Below, one piece after another: positions 45,076 to 55,106 of a stretch of 64,000 nucleotides of DNA (position 1 is the stretch's first letter; each line of letters opens with the position of its first letter). The stretch spans positions 2,528,001 through 2,592,000 of the forward strand of contig WLWT01000001.1 in the NCBI GenBank assembly GCA_012103455.1, given 5' to 3'. Origin of the DNA: Gammaproteobacteria bacterium (GTDB taxonomy: Bacteria; Pseudomonadota; Gammaproteobacteria; HK1). Position numbers and translations under genes: made by a program. The notes beneath the pieces were generated by a model. The model had not been told where the DNA came from and made no database searches. It saw only the letters and a list, made by a program, of their open reading frames with translations.

Positions 45076-47535
45076 TTAGCCGCGCATTTTCTCGCCGCGC
45101 GGATCATACCGAGCCCGCAAACTGGCTTTGGCGGCAAAGCGTTCACCGCCGATCTCTATTTGCCAGGTGGTGTTATTCAAGAAATCGGCGCTCACCGCCT
45201 CCTCGTGATAGACATAACCGAGTCCCACCGAGGCCCCCAGCGTGTGTCCGAAGCTGCCCGAGGTCAAAAAGCCCTTGATATGGCCGTCGCCCACGATCGG
45301 CTCATGCTGATACAGCATGGGTTCGCTGTCTTCCAATACGAATTGCACCAGCCTTTTGCGTCGGTGAGCGCCGCCCTCGCGCTGCTTGGCAATGGCCTCG
45401 TGACCGATGAATGCGATGGCTTTGTCCATCGCGCAAACGAAGCCTAGCCCAGCCTCCAGCGGCGTATCCTCATCCCCCACGTCGTGGCCGAAATGTACGA
45501 ATTTTTTTTCCATACGGCACGAGTCCAAGGCGTGCATGCCGGCGTTGCGGATACCGTAGGCGGCGCCCGCTTGCATGAGCACATCGTATACGTGCCGCGC
45601 CATATCGACGGACACATAGATTTCCCAACCCAGTTCGCCCACGTACGATACCCGGGTGGCGCGCACCGGCGCGTAGCCGATCTCCGCTTCCTTGGAGGTA
45701 CCGAAGGGAAACGCTGCGGCGCTCAGGTCCGTTCGCATGAGTGGTTCCAGCAGCGCTCTGGAGCGGGGGCCCATGACACCGAATACGGCCCATGCGGAGG
45801 TGATATCGACCACGGTTACGCGGGCATCGTCGGGCGTATTGCGCGCGAGCCAATCCAGATCACGGCCAGTGACGGCGGCACCGCTCACTATCCACAACCG
45901 GTTCTCGGTCAAGCGGGCGACGGTGAGATCGGCTTCGATGCCGCCGCGCTCGTTGAGCCAATGGGTGTAGACCACCCGTCCCGGTTCCACGTCGATGTCG
46001 GCGGTGCAGATCCGTTGCAACACCGCCACCGCATCACGGCCTTCCACCAGGTATTTGGAAAAGCTGCTCTGGTCGAACAGGGTGAGGGCGTTGCGCGCTG
46101 CTAGATGCTCTTGGCGCCATGGCTTGAACCAGCGGGCTTTGCCGAAACTGTAGTCGTACACCGCTTCCATGCCGTCCACGGCGAACCAGTCGGGCCGCTC
46201 CCAGCCGGCCACTTGGCCGAAGCAGGCACCGGCGTCACGTAATCGTTCGTGGATGGGGGAGTGGCGCACGTTGCGGCCTGTTTGGTATTGGCGCTGCGGG
46301 TAGTGACGCGCATAGAGCAGTCCCAGGGTTTCACTGACCCGCTCTTCGATGAACGCCTGCGTGCCCATGAACGGATACACGCGGCGGATGTCGTTGCTCC
46401 AAAGGTCCATCGAGGGCGCGCCCCGGTCCATCCACTCGGCGCACGCTTTACCGAGCCCGCCGCTGCTTTGGATGCCCACCGAGTTGAGGCCGCAGGCGAG
46501 GAAATAACCGCGCAGTTCGGGCGCTTCGCCGATATGGAACTGATCATCGGGGGTGAATGATTCGGGGCCACAGAAGAACTTGCGCCAACCGAGCTTCGCC
46601 AGCAGGGGAACGCGCTGCATGGCGTCTTCGAGGACGGGCATCAATTGTTCTTCCATGTGCCCTGGCAGTTCGTCGAAGGAGAAATCACCCGGTATGCCGT
46701 TTTGTCCCCAGGGCACTGCATTGGGCTCGAAAGCGCCGACCAGGAGGGCCCCGGTGTCTTCCCGGTAGTACGCGCATTTGTCATGGTCGCGCAGTACCGG
46801 CAGATCCGGATGTATATCCGGGTGTTTCTCCGTCACGGCGTAATAGTGCTCGCAGGCGTGCAGTGGAATATTGACACCCGATAGCTTGCCTAGAGCGCGC
46901 GCCCACAGGCCGGCGCAGTTGACCACGAAGTCGCTCTTGATAATACCGGCGGTGGTTCGGACGCCCCTGACGCGGCCGTTAGCGTTCAGTACCGACTCCA
47001 CGCTTACCCCTTCCAGACAACGGGCACCGCGGCCCCTGGCACCTTTGACGAAGGCCATGGTGATATCTATGGGACTACTCTTGCCGTCGTGAGCGACGAA
47101 GGTGCCGCCCAAGAGTTCTTTGCTATTGATGAGAGGGAATAGATTGCTTATCTCGTCTACGGTGACGGTATCGACCCTGGTAACACCGAAAGCGTTATTC
47201 ATCGATGCGACCCGCCGCAGCTCTTCGAACCGGTCCTTTGAATGGGCGATGCTCAGGCTGCCAACTTGTCTGAAGCCCGTGGATTGGCCGGTTTCTTCCT
47301 CCAACTCTTGCAACAGTCCCATGGAATAAGCAGCCAGCCGGGCGTGGCTTTCGGTGGCACGCAGGGTGCCTATGAGCCCGGCCGCGTGCCAGGTAGTACC
47401 GCAAGCGAACGATGCGCGTTCCAGCAATACCACGTCGGACCAGCCTTGGCGGGCGAGATGGTAAGCGACACTGGCGCCGGTGATGCCGCCACCGATGATG
47501 ACGGCGGATGCGTGTTGCGGAACTTCGGTGGTCAT
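45076..47535 (-). CDS. FAD-dependent dimethylglycine/sarcosine dehydrogenase-like protein
   Basis: 819 residues in the four-part order of the family: N-terminal DAO flavin domain (AVIIGGGITGASVAYHLARQ; covalent-flavin-type histidine at residue 50 in CGTTWHA), FAO_M middle region (AYPFMGT-like context, then KARWFKPWRQEH), GCV_T folate-binding domain (FGVMGPRSRALLEPLMRTDL, then SYVGELGWEIYVSVDMARHV) and GCV_T C-terminal barrel (SFGHTLGASVGLGYV). It demethylates an N-methyl amino acid and passes the carbon to tetrahydrofolate. Together with the hydantoinase it could degrade N-methylated compounds. Confidence 0.88.
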   Translation of the reverse strand: MTTEVPQHASAVIIGGGITGASVAYHLARQGWSDVVLLERASFACGTTWHAAGLIGTLRATESHARLAAYSMGLLQELEEETGQSTGFRQVGSLSIAHSKDRFEELRRVASMNNAFGVTRVDTVTVDEISNLFPLINSKELLGGTFVAHDGKSSPIDITMAFVKGARGRGARCLEGVSVESVLNANGRVRGVRTTAGIIKSDFVVNCAGLWARALGKLSGVNIPLHACEHYYAVTEKHPDIHPDLPVLRDHDKCAYYREDTGALLVGAFEPNAVPWGQNGIPGDFSFDELPGHMEEQLMPVLEDAMQRVPLLAKLGWRKFFCGPESFTPDDQFHIGEAPELRGYFLACGLNSVGIQSSGGLGKACAEWMDRGAPSMDLWSNDIRRVYPFMGTQAFIEERVSETLGLLYARHYPQRQYQTGRNVRHSPIHERLRDAGACFGQVAGWERPDWFAVDGMEAVYDYSFGKARWFKPWRQEHLAARNALTLFDQSSFSKYLVEGRDAVAVLQRICTADIDVEPGRVVYTHWLNERGGIEADLTVARLTENRLWIVSGAAVTGRDLDWLARNTPDDARVTVVDITSAWAVFGVMGPRSRALLEPLMRTDLSAAAFPFGTSKEAEIGYAPVRATRVSYVGELGWEIYVSVDMARHVYDVLMQAGAAYGIRNAGMHALDSCRMEKKFVHFGHDVGDEDTPLEAGLGFVCAMDKAIAFIGHEAIAKQREGGAHRRKRLVQFVLEDSEPMLYQHEPIVGDGHIKGFLTSGSFGHTLGASVGLGYVYHEEAVSADFLNNTTWQIEIGGERFAAKASLRARYDPRGEKMRG

Positions 47536-47814
47536 AGGGGCTCCTTAATGGACTACGACGTCGCTCGGTAGCTGGGTGCAGGCGGTGCAAGTATGGAGTC
47601 TGAGCTATGTTCCCTGCCACAAGATAACTGTCCGTCATGCGACCCGGGTACGACTGCGGACTGTATTTGAGGTCCGGTATGCGAGCCTGCGACATTTTTC
47701 CCTGTTATGATCCGGGGTTGCCAGACCGGATGTCTCAAAGAGCGCAGCCTCCAGCAGAGTAGGCCTCTTAGAGAGTCAAGGCCCTACTGGAACATAGGCG
47801 CGAGTAGCTAGCTA

Positions 47815-48600
47815 ATGGCAGAAGTCGTTTCGATACCTGAAAGCGGCCAGCGGGTGGACGGTAGCTTTCCAATGCTGTGCCGTTTCGAACGTAACCGCGA
47901 AGGCCGCGACTTCGTCGTGGGCGATATTCACGGCATGTTCGATCATCTGAGTGCATTGATGGCTGACATCAGGTTCGACGATACCCGCGACCGGCTATTT
48001 TCAGTCGGCGATCTGGTCGATAGAGGCCCGCACTCACACCGGGCGCTGGAGTGGCTGGATAAGAATTGGTTTCACGCCTGTAGAGGCAATCACGAGCAGT
48101 TCGTCATCGACTCGGACGATCCGGAGCAACTGGAAGTTTGGGTGCAGCACAACGGCGGTGAATGGTGGATTCGGCTAGACCGTGAACAACGCGAGCGCTT
48201 TCGTGCCCGCTTCGCCGCTTTGCCGTTAGCGCTTGAAGTGGAGACGGACTCCGGACTGGTGGGCATTGTGCATGCGGATGTGCCGCCCCTAATCACCTGG
48301 GATCGGTTTACGGATCTGCTGGAAGATGAGAACGAGGACGCGATTTTCTATGCCATGTGGTCGCGCAACCGCATCACCGGCAACTGCTCCGCGCCGCCGG
48401 TGCAGGGACGGGTAGAGCGGGTTTATTGCGGGCATACGCCCATCCGCGAGACGCTTTCCTTCGACAACGTGCACTTCATTGATACCGGAGCGGTGTATAG
48501 CGCTGAAGGGTACAGGGAGGCACGGCTCACGGTGGTCGAGATCCAGCCAGAGCGCCACCGGGAATTCACCATCAATACGTTTTTGCCGCCGCTCTACTAG
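47815..48600 (+). CDS. PPP-family metallophosphatase (PphA/PrpA-like)
   Basis: 261 residues. The family boxes are present: FVVGDIHGMFDHL, FSVGDLVDRGPHSHRALEWL, CRGNHEQFVID and VYCGHTPIRETL, which hold the binuclear metal ligands. It resembles bacterial serine/threonine protein phosphatases such as PphA. The first ~30 residues are extra and unrecognised. It is convergent with the bufferin operon and separated from it by a terminator hairpin. Confidence 0.88.
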   Translation: MAEVVSIPESGQRVDGSFPMLCRFERNREGRDFVVGDIHGMFDHLSALMADIRFDDTRDRLFSVGDLVDRGPHSHRALEWLDKNWFHACRGNHEQFVIDSDDPEQLEVWVQHNGGEWWIRLDREQRERFRARFAALPLALEVETDSGLVGIVHADVPPLITWDRFTDLLEDENEDAIFYAMWSRNRITGNCSAPPVQGRVERVYCGHTPIRETLSFDNVHFIDTGAVYSAEGYREARLTVVEIQPERHREFTINTFLPPLY

Positions 48601-48692
48601 CCGCACCTTGCGGCTAACCTGAAATTCCGCCTGTCCCGATCTACCGATCAACCCAGGCTTGCGATTGATGTTCTGCGGTATCCCGAAATAGA

Positions 48693-48716
48693 AAAGGCCG
48701 CCCGCAGGCGGCCTTT
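48693..48716. terminator. Bidirectional terminator
   Basis: AAAGGCCGCC, CGCA, GGCGGCCTTT: a perfect 10-bp stem including A and T tracts, between the phosphatase (plus) and bufA (minus). It can serve both transcripts. Confidence 0.85.
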
Positions 48717-48765
48717 CAACTCAAGAGTTGTTTGACTTAAGCGTCTTTCAACTCGGCAGTGGCGA

Positions 48766-49017
48766 TTAACCGGCTTGGAACTTACCGCCGACCTGATCGC
48801 AAGCTTCCTTAGTCATCGCCACCCAGCCGGTACCTTTACAAGCGTTGTGACCTTTGCAGGCGCTGTTGGCGGTCTTGCAAGAACTCAAGCCTTTGCAGGC
48901 GTTGGCGCCGGTACAGTGACCATTGGCTCCGGCGGAAGCGGTCATCGGGGCCGTCGCGAACATGGCGGCAGCGGTAGCGGCAAGAGCGATGCCGGTTGCT
49001 TTCTTAGCAGTGCTCAT
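48766..49017 (-). CDS. bufA: Bufferin precursor peptide (DUF2282, BufA-type)
   Basis: 83 residues: signal peptide ([20 protein letters not shown]), then six cysteines at 35, 41, 47, 54, 60 and 73 in a [20 protein letters not shown] pattern and the C-terminal [10 protein letters not shown]. This is the BufA1/DUF2282 precursor whose core cysteines are modified by BufB/BufC and which binds copper in the periplasm. It is the last gene of the cluster here; the 197-base gap upstream probably holds its own promoter or ribosome site. Confidence 0.9.
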   Translation of the reverse strand: MSTAKKATGIALAATAAAMFATAPMTASAGANGHCTGANACKGLSSCKTANSACKGHNACKGTGWVAMTKEACDQVGGKFQAG

Positions 49018-49214
49018 ATCGAGTAACTCCTTCGAATCGAGTCTAATACGGTAATGTAAACGTCAGTATGAACTCGACAAAAGCCGCTGCGGATCTCTTT
49101 TCCCCCGCTGCTTTTGCGAGCTTCCAGCTTCGACAGGGCATGTCCGGCGAAAGTTTCTTGCCGAATTCAATTCGGAGAAAAAAATTTGTACGCCGTGCTG
49201 ACCCCGGTGAAACA

Positions 49215-50003
49215 TTAATTCGTGCTGGCGCAAACGACTAGACCCTCCATTACCCATTGCCGTAAGAAGCCGGCGGCGCGTAACGCCACGTGTTCGGCAG
49301 CTATCCACTCGCACAGCCCTTCGCATATCTCGCCAAAGGTGGCGCTATCCCGGACCGCCTGAACCGCATAAGCTTCGTCCACCTCCAGCGAGCGGAAAAG
49401 CGCACGTAAGTCTTGGCGCCACACCAGCCAGCGTACCGGATACTCGAAGCGTTCCGGTTCTGGGAGCGCCTCGCCCGCATCCGCGGCCAGCCGTAGCGGT
49501 CCGATATTCCACGTGGTATCCAGCGTTCGCATACTCGGGTGAAAACCGAAACGCAAGTTCGGCCAGGCCGCCGGTGCGATAGCTGCCAAGTCGCTTTCCT
49601 CTAGCGGTGCTGCGTCGCCGGCGTCCAGGCTGAGGGAGATGGCCCAATCGAGGGCTGCGGTATCGCCGATAACCCGGTATTCGCGCCACGGCTCGTTGTC
49701 CCGCAAAAACGCGCCCAAATGTTTGCCGAACCAACGGATGGAAGGATGGTTTGACGGGTGTGCCGTTATGTAACGCTCGGCGATCAGGTTGAACTGCTCT
49801 TCGCCGGTGGCGGCGAACAGCGTTGAGAAGTCGGTTTGCAACGCTTCGATGAGGCGCAGTCTATAGGCATCGAAATACACCTGCATGCGTGTATTGTCAT
49901 CACCGCTACCGTGCGGCGCGATATGCGCGGCGAGTGACTGCGCGCTTCCCGTACCGGTCAGATAGCCTTGAAAATCCCGTTGTATGTCTACCAGCGACGA
50001 CAT
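49215..50003 (-). CDS. bufC: BufC-like partner protein (DUF2063)
   Basis: 262 residues from ATG 50003, chosen because the longer frame overlaps bufB; this start is 12 bases after the bufB stop. N-terminal QRDFQGYLTGT, RMQVYFDAYRLRLIEALQTD, FSTLFAATGEEQFNLIAERY and the HPSNHPSIRWFG stretch are DUF2063 hallmarks. These proteins recruit the precursor to the BufB enzyme. It ends with VVCASTN. Confidence 0.9.
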   Translation of the reverse strand: MSSLVDIQRDFQGYLTGTGSAQSLAAHIAPHGSGDDNTRMQVYFDAYRLRLIEALQTDFSTLFAATGEEQFNLIAERYITAHPSNHPSIRWFGKHLGAFLRDNEPWREYRVIGDTAALDWAISLSLDAGDAAPLEESDLAAIAPAAWPNLRFGFHPSMRTLDTTWNIGPLRLAADAGEALPEPERFEYPVRWLVWRQDLRALFRSLEVDEAYAVQAVRDSATFGEICEGLCEWIAAEHVALRAAGFLRQWVMEGLVVCASTN

Positions 50004-50014
50004 CTCAGAGGCCG

Positions 50015-50866
50015 CTACCGCGGTGGTGCACGCAGGGCGTGTTGCGCCACGCGGCGGGCATGGCACAGCTCGCGGAATACATCGTCGAACGGCGGGATAT
50101 CGTCGTCGCGCTCGATCATGGTAGAGACCGGGCCTAAGCGGGCGATGGCATAACCGTACAGATCCCATACTTCGTCGATGACCGGATGATCATGGGTATC
50201 GACTATATGAGTGCCGAAATTCGTATGCCCGGCCAGATGTATTTGCCGCACCCGCGTCGGCGTGATGGCATTGATGTACGCATGGGCATCGAAGCCGTGG
50301 TTGAAGCTACTCACGTAGATATTGTTGACGTCTAGCAAAATACCGCAGTCGGCACGCTCGGCCACTTCATTTAAAAATTCCCATTCCGTGAGAGCCGATG
50401 CGTTGTACGTCACATAGCTGGAAACGTTTTCTATGATGAACGGGCGTGCTAGCGTCTCTTGCACGATGTTGATTCTCTGCGCCACGTGCTGTAGCGCTTC
50501 CTCGGTGTAGGGCAGGGGCAGCAGATCGTGCATGTTGGTGTGATCGACGCCGGTCCAGCACAGGTGGTCGGAGAACCAGTGCGGCTCCACCCGGTCGGCC
50601 AGTTGGCGTAAAGCTTTCAGGTAATCGTCATTGAGCGGATCGGCGCTGCCGATGGACAAGGACACGCCGTGCATCACCATGGGATAACGCTCACGGATCC
50701 GGTCCAGCCAGGCGAGTGGTTTGCCGCCGGCGACCAGATAGTTCTCCGAGATGATCTCGAACCAATCGACCGCCGGCCACTGCTCCGCTATTTCTGCATA
50801 GTGTTGCGGCCGCAGACCGAGTCCAAAGCCCAAGTCGGGGCGCTCGACGCAAGAGGATTCACCCAT
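50015..50866 (-). CDS. bufB: BufB-type multinuclear iron enzyme (DUF692)
   Basis: 283 residues. DUF692/MNIO features: GLGLRPQHYAEIAEQWPAVD, WFEIISENYLVAGG, MHGVSLSIG, FSDHLCWTG, FIIENVSSYV, LLDVNNIYVSSFNHG and IHLAGHTNFG, which supply the His/Glu/Asp iron ligands. It installs thiooxazoles on the precursor cysteines. It is first in the operon here, with bufC next. Confidence 0.93.
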   Translation of the reverse strand: MGESSCVERPDLGFGLGLRPQHYAEIAEQWPAVDWFEIISENYLVAGGKPLAWLDRIRERYPMVMHGVSLSIGSADPLNDDYLKALRQLADRVEPHWFSDHLCWTGVDHTNMHDLLPLPYTEEALQHVAQRINIVQETLARPFIIENVSSYVTYNASALTEWEFLNEVAERADCGILLDVNNIYVSSFNHGFDAHAYINAITPTRVRQIHLAGHTNFGTHIVDTHDHPVIDEVWDLYGYAIARLGPVSTMIERDDDIPPFDDVFRELCHARRVAQHALRAPPR

Positions 50867-51026
50867 GGCTTTTCACTTCCATCACCAGCGACTCATTGCC
50901 AGCCAAGACGGCGGGGCAGCAGCGACTCTTGGCACAGCGGGCACGAATGTACACTCAGAGCAGGGCTAAGGTGCGAGAGTTCCGCCTTGGCTACGTTCTT
51001 GAGATCGCTATGCGCTTGGACGGTAG

Positions 51027-51245
51027 TCAGCGCGCTCTGTAGACGATACGCCCTTTGCTGAGATCGTAGGGGGTGAGTTGTACGGTGACTTTGTCGCCCG
51101 TGAGTATACGAATATAGTGCTTGCGCATTTTGCCGGATATGTGCGCCGTCACCACGTGCCCGTTGTCGAGTTCAACTCTAAACATGGTGTTTGGCAGCGT
51201 CTCTTTGACGGTGCCTTCCATTTCGATGTGGTCTTCTTTTGCCAA
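51027..51245 (-). CDS. infA: Translation initiation factor IF-1
   Basis: 72 residues, full length: [40 protein letters not shown] and the end [15 protein letters not shown], the complete OB fold. It assists 30S initiation. It lies downstream of the N-end-rule enzymes, the classic gammaproteobacterial order aat-bpt-infA. Confidence 0.98.
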   Translation of the reverse strand: MAKEDHIEMEGTVKETLPNTMFRVELDNGHVVTAHISGKMRKHYIRILTGDKVTVQLTPYDLSKGRIVYRAR

Positions 51246-51349
51246 CAGGGCAGGTCCTCAAGCAAGGTAGCCGCGTATTGTGCCAGATGGGCCACAGCAG
51301 TCAACGTGCCTGGCAGTCAACGTGCCCTGATAGTCACCAACCCTGGCAT

Positions 51350-52075
51350 TCAGCGGGCCGGTCCATTCCACTCCATCCATTGGCCATCGCGCAGGCGCTC
51401 CTGGGGAAGGTACTCATTTTTATAGGCCATCTTTTCACATTCACCAATCCAATAGCCCAGATACAGCCAATGGCCGTTGCGGCGTTGCACCTCGTCAATA
51501 GCCCAGAGGATAGCGTGGACGCCGAGGCTGCGTTGACTGTAGCTGGGCTCGAAGAAGGTGTAGACGGCCGATAGCCCATCACGCAATTCGTCGAGTACCG
51601 CCACGGCTAGCAGTTCATCGTCCAGCCGCATTTCGGCTAGGGTGGTCTTGCACCAATCACTCATGAGGAAGCCAATGTAGTCATCCGGGGTATGCCTGGC
51701 CATTTCGCCGTCACCGTGCCGTGCGCGCTGATAACGGCGGTAAAGATTAAAATGCTGCTCGTGGTACTGCGCTGGTAACACTTGCACACTCAAGTCGGCG
51801 TTTTTACGGGCAACCCGGCGTTGGCTACGCTTGGGCTTGAAGCGGGCGACGGGGATGCGCACCGGGACGCAGGCGTTGCAGTCGGGGCAGGCTGGCCGGT
51901 AGATGTTATCGCCGCTGCGTCTGAAGCCGTAGGCCGCGAGCACGCCATACAGATGGGCAGTCATCGGATAGCTGGGATCGGCGACCACCGTTTTTGCCCG
52001 CTGTCCCGGCAGATAGCTGCATGGGTGTAAAATGGTCTCGAAAAACCGCAAGCTTATGCGTTGCTCATTCGACAT
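51350..52075 (-). CDS. bpt: Aspartate/glutamate leucyltransferase
   Basis: 241 residues. HPCSYLPGQRAKTVVADP, CPDCNACVPVRIPV and VAVLDELRDGLSAVYTFFEP, LYLGYWIGECEKMAYKNEYL are hallmarks of the Ate/Bpt transferase that adds leucine to N-terminal Asp or Glu in the N-end-rule pathway. It is followed by infA and preceded by aat. Confidence 0.95.
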   Translation of the reverse strand: MSNEQRISLRFFETILHPCSYLPGQRAKTVVADPSYPMTAHLYGVLAAYGFRRSGDNIYRPACPDCNACVPVRIPVARFKPKRSQRRVARKNADLSVQVLPAQYHEQHFNLYRRYQRARHGDGEMARHTPDDYIGFLMSDWCKTTLAEMRLDDELLAVAVLDELRDGLSAVYTFFEPSYSQRSLGVHAILWAIDEVQRRNGHWLYLGYWIGECEKMAYKNEYLPQERLRDGQWMEWNGPAR

Positions 52076-52086
52076 GGGCCAATACC

Positions 52087-52764
52087 CTATCCATCCGGTT
52101 CCAGATCGACTAGGCGGGCCAGTAGCGCTTCGAATTCAACGCGCGCGATGAGCCGTGCGCCCAAGCGGGTGAGATGCGCAGTGGGGAGTTGGCAATCAAT
52201 GAGTTCGTATCCCGAGGCGCAAAGGTATGCGAGCGCGACCTTGGAGGCGTCCGTTTGCCGGGTGAACATGGACTCACCAAAAAATACCCGTCCCAGGCCG
52301 ATGCCGTACAAACCGCCCACTAATTCTCCGCCGTACCAGGATTCGAATGAGTGGGCAGCGCCCAAGCGGTGAAGCTGGGTATAGGCGCTAGCCATGTCAC
52401 TGTCTATCCAGGTACCTGCATCATTGCCTCGGGGGGCTGCACACGCTTTGATGACCTGCTCGAAAGCGCAGTTTAGCCTGACCTTAAAAACACCGCTGCG
52501 GATGCGTTTGCGCAACGAGCGCGAAATACGAAGTTCCCGAGGGAAGAGAACAGCGCGTGGGTTGGGGGTCCACCAAAGCAGGGGATCGCCCTCGTTATAC
52601 CAAGGGAAGATGCCGCGCCGGTAGGCTTCCAGCAGGCGCTCGCTGGAGAGGTCGCCGCCAACCGCCAGCAGGCCGTTGGGTTCGCTTAGAGCTTGATCGG
52701 TAGGCGGGAAGGAGGCTGGCGGGGCGCACGCCGGGATGATGCGCGGCACGGCTTGACGTCTCAC
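52087..52764 (-). CDS. aat: Leucyl/phenylalanyl-tRNA--protein transferase
   Basis: 225 residues. Typical FPPTDQALSEPNGLLAVGGD, YRRGIFPWYNEGDPLLWWTP, NPRAVLFPRELRISRSL, WIDSDMASAYTQLHRLGAAH and ELVGGLYGIGLGRVFFGESM. It adds Leu/Phe to basic N termini, marking proteins for ClpAP. Its start overlaps the stop of the upstream acyltransferase by 4 bases. Confidence 0.97.
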   Translation of the reverse strand: MRRQAVPRIIPACAPPASFPPTDQALSEPNGLLAVGGDLSSERLLEAYRRGIFPWYNEGDPLLWWTPNPRAVLFPRELRISRSLRKRIRSGVFKVRLNCAFEQVIKACAAPRGNDAGTWIDSDMASAYTQLHRLGAAHSFESWYGGELVGGLYGIGLGRVFFGESMFTRQTDASKVALAYLCASGYELIDCQLPTAHLTRLGARLIARVEFEALLARLVDLEPDG

Positions 52765-53984
52765 TGCCCGGTGCCGGATCGATCTGCTGGCGGATGGCTT
52801 TCGCTTTTAAAAGGAGAGTGTTCAGCAGCGGCGTTCAGATAGCTTTGCACATCGCCGGCCTCCTCCACCAGGAGCCGCGCTATGGCATCTCTAAACCCGG
52901 CGTGAGCGAACCAATGGGCCGAGTGGGTTGGCACCGGCATGAAGCCGCGGCTCAGCTTGTGTTCACCCTGCGCCCCGGCCTCCAAGCGTCCGAGTCCATG
53001 CTCTATGGCGATCTCTATATGCCGGTAGTAACACAGTTCGAAGTGCAGACCACGATGATTTTCAATGCAGCCCCAGTTGCGGCCAAACAAGGTATCGGTG
53101 CCGCACACGCTGTAGGTGCCGGCGATGTAGCGCCCGCCATTGCGCGCCATGATGAGTAGGGTGGAATCGGGCAAAGTCTCGGCAAGGCGTAGAAAAAAAT
53201 CCAAGGTGAGGGAAGGAAACCCCCATTTACGGTCGTAGATAGCGCAATAGAATTGGTGGAATGCAGCCCAGTGGCACTCCTCGGTGTCCCGGCCCCACAT
53301 GATCTCGATGTCGAGCGCCGCTTTCTCCACGTCCCGGCGCTCGCGGCGTATTTCTTTGCGCCGCTTGTGGGTGAGGCAATCCAGGAAATCCTGGAAATCG
53401 CGGTATCCGTGATTGCGCCAGTGGAACTGATAGCCCATGCGAGTCAGCAAGCCCTGCTTGGACAACGCCTCATGGTGGGCCTGCTCCGGGAACAGCCAGT
53501 GCACCGATGAGAGGTCCTCTTGCTTGGCGAAAGCGATAGCGCCCAACATCAAGTGCTCACGCACGGTGGCCACATCTTCGTCCGGTACCACCAGCAACCG
53601 CGGGCCGGGGGCTGGAGTAAACGGTACCGCGGCGACCAGCTTGGGGTAGTAATCCAGGCCGGCCCGCTGATAAGCGTCGGCGAAAGCCCAATCGAAGACG
53701 AATTCGCCATACGAATTGGTCTTGATATAAGCAGGCGTAGCGCCCACCAAGCGCTCACCGCGATGGACCAGCAGATGGCGTGGAAACCAGCCGGTACGTT
53801 TGCCTAGACAGTTTTCGGTCTCTAGCGCTTTCAATAGTTCGTGGCGCACGAAAGGATTGGTGGCGCCGGCCGCTGCGTTCCAATCTTGCGCCGGCACGGC
53901 ATCGATTGCGCCAACCACCGAGATGCTGAGTGTCCGGCTCTCGTTTAACGGGTCCTCGATCAATGGATTATCGGAACGCTCCAC
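52761..53984 (-). CDS. GNAT-type N-acyltransferase (PF04339/COG3146)
   Basis: 407 residues matching the family by NPFVRHELLKALETENCLGK, RTGWFPRHLLVHRGERLVGA, YFPKL-like YYPKLVAAVPFTPAPGPRLL, KRRKEIRRERRDVEKAALDI and the C-terminal EHKLSRGFMPVPTHSAHWFA. FemAB/GNAT fold; the substrate is unknown. It overlaps aat by 4 bases and lies just after trxB, so one operon. Confidence 0.88.
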   Translation of the reverse strand: MERSDNPLIEDPLNESRTLSISVVGAIDAVPAQDWNAAAGATNPFVRHELLKALETENCLGKRTGWFPRHLLVHRGERLVGATPAYIKTNSYGEFVFDWAFADAYQRAGLDYYPKLVAAVPFTPAPGPRLLVVPDEDVATVREHLMLGAIAFAKQEDLSSVHWLFPEQAHHEALSKQGLLTRMGYQFHWRNHGYRDFQDFLDCLTHKRRKEIRRERRDVEKAALDIEIMWGRDTEECHWAAFHQFYCAIYDRKWGFPSLTLDFFLRLAETLPDSTLLIMARNGGRYIAGTYSVCGTDTLFGRNWGCIENHRGLHFELCYYRHIEIAIEHGLGRLEAGAQGEHKLSRGFMPVPTHSAHWFAHAGFRDAIARLLVEEAGDVQSYLNAAAEHSPFKSESHPPADRSGTGQ

Positions 53985-53999
53985 GGCCGCCGCATCCCA

Positions 54000-55061
<1,062 letters not shown>

Positions 55062-55106
55062 TTAATTAGACTCTTATAAGCTTTTCTTCATAAACAGGAT
55101 GAAAAA

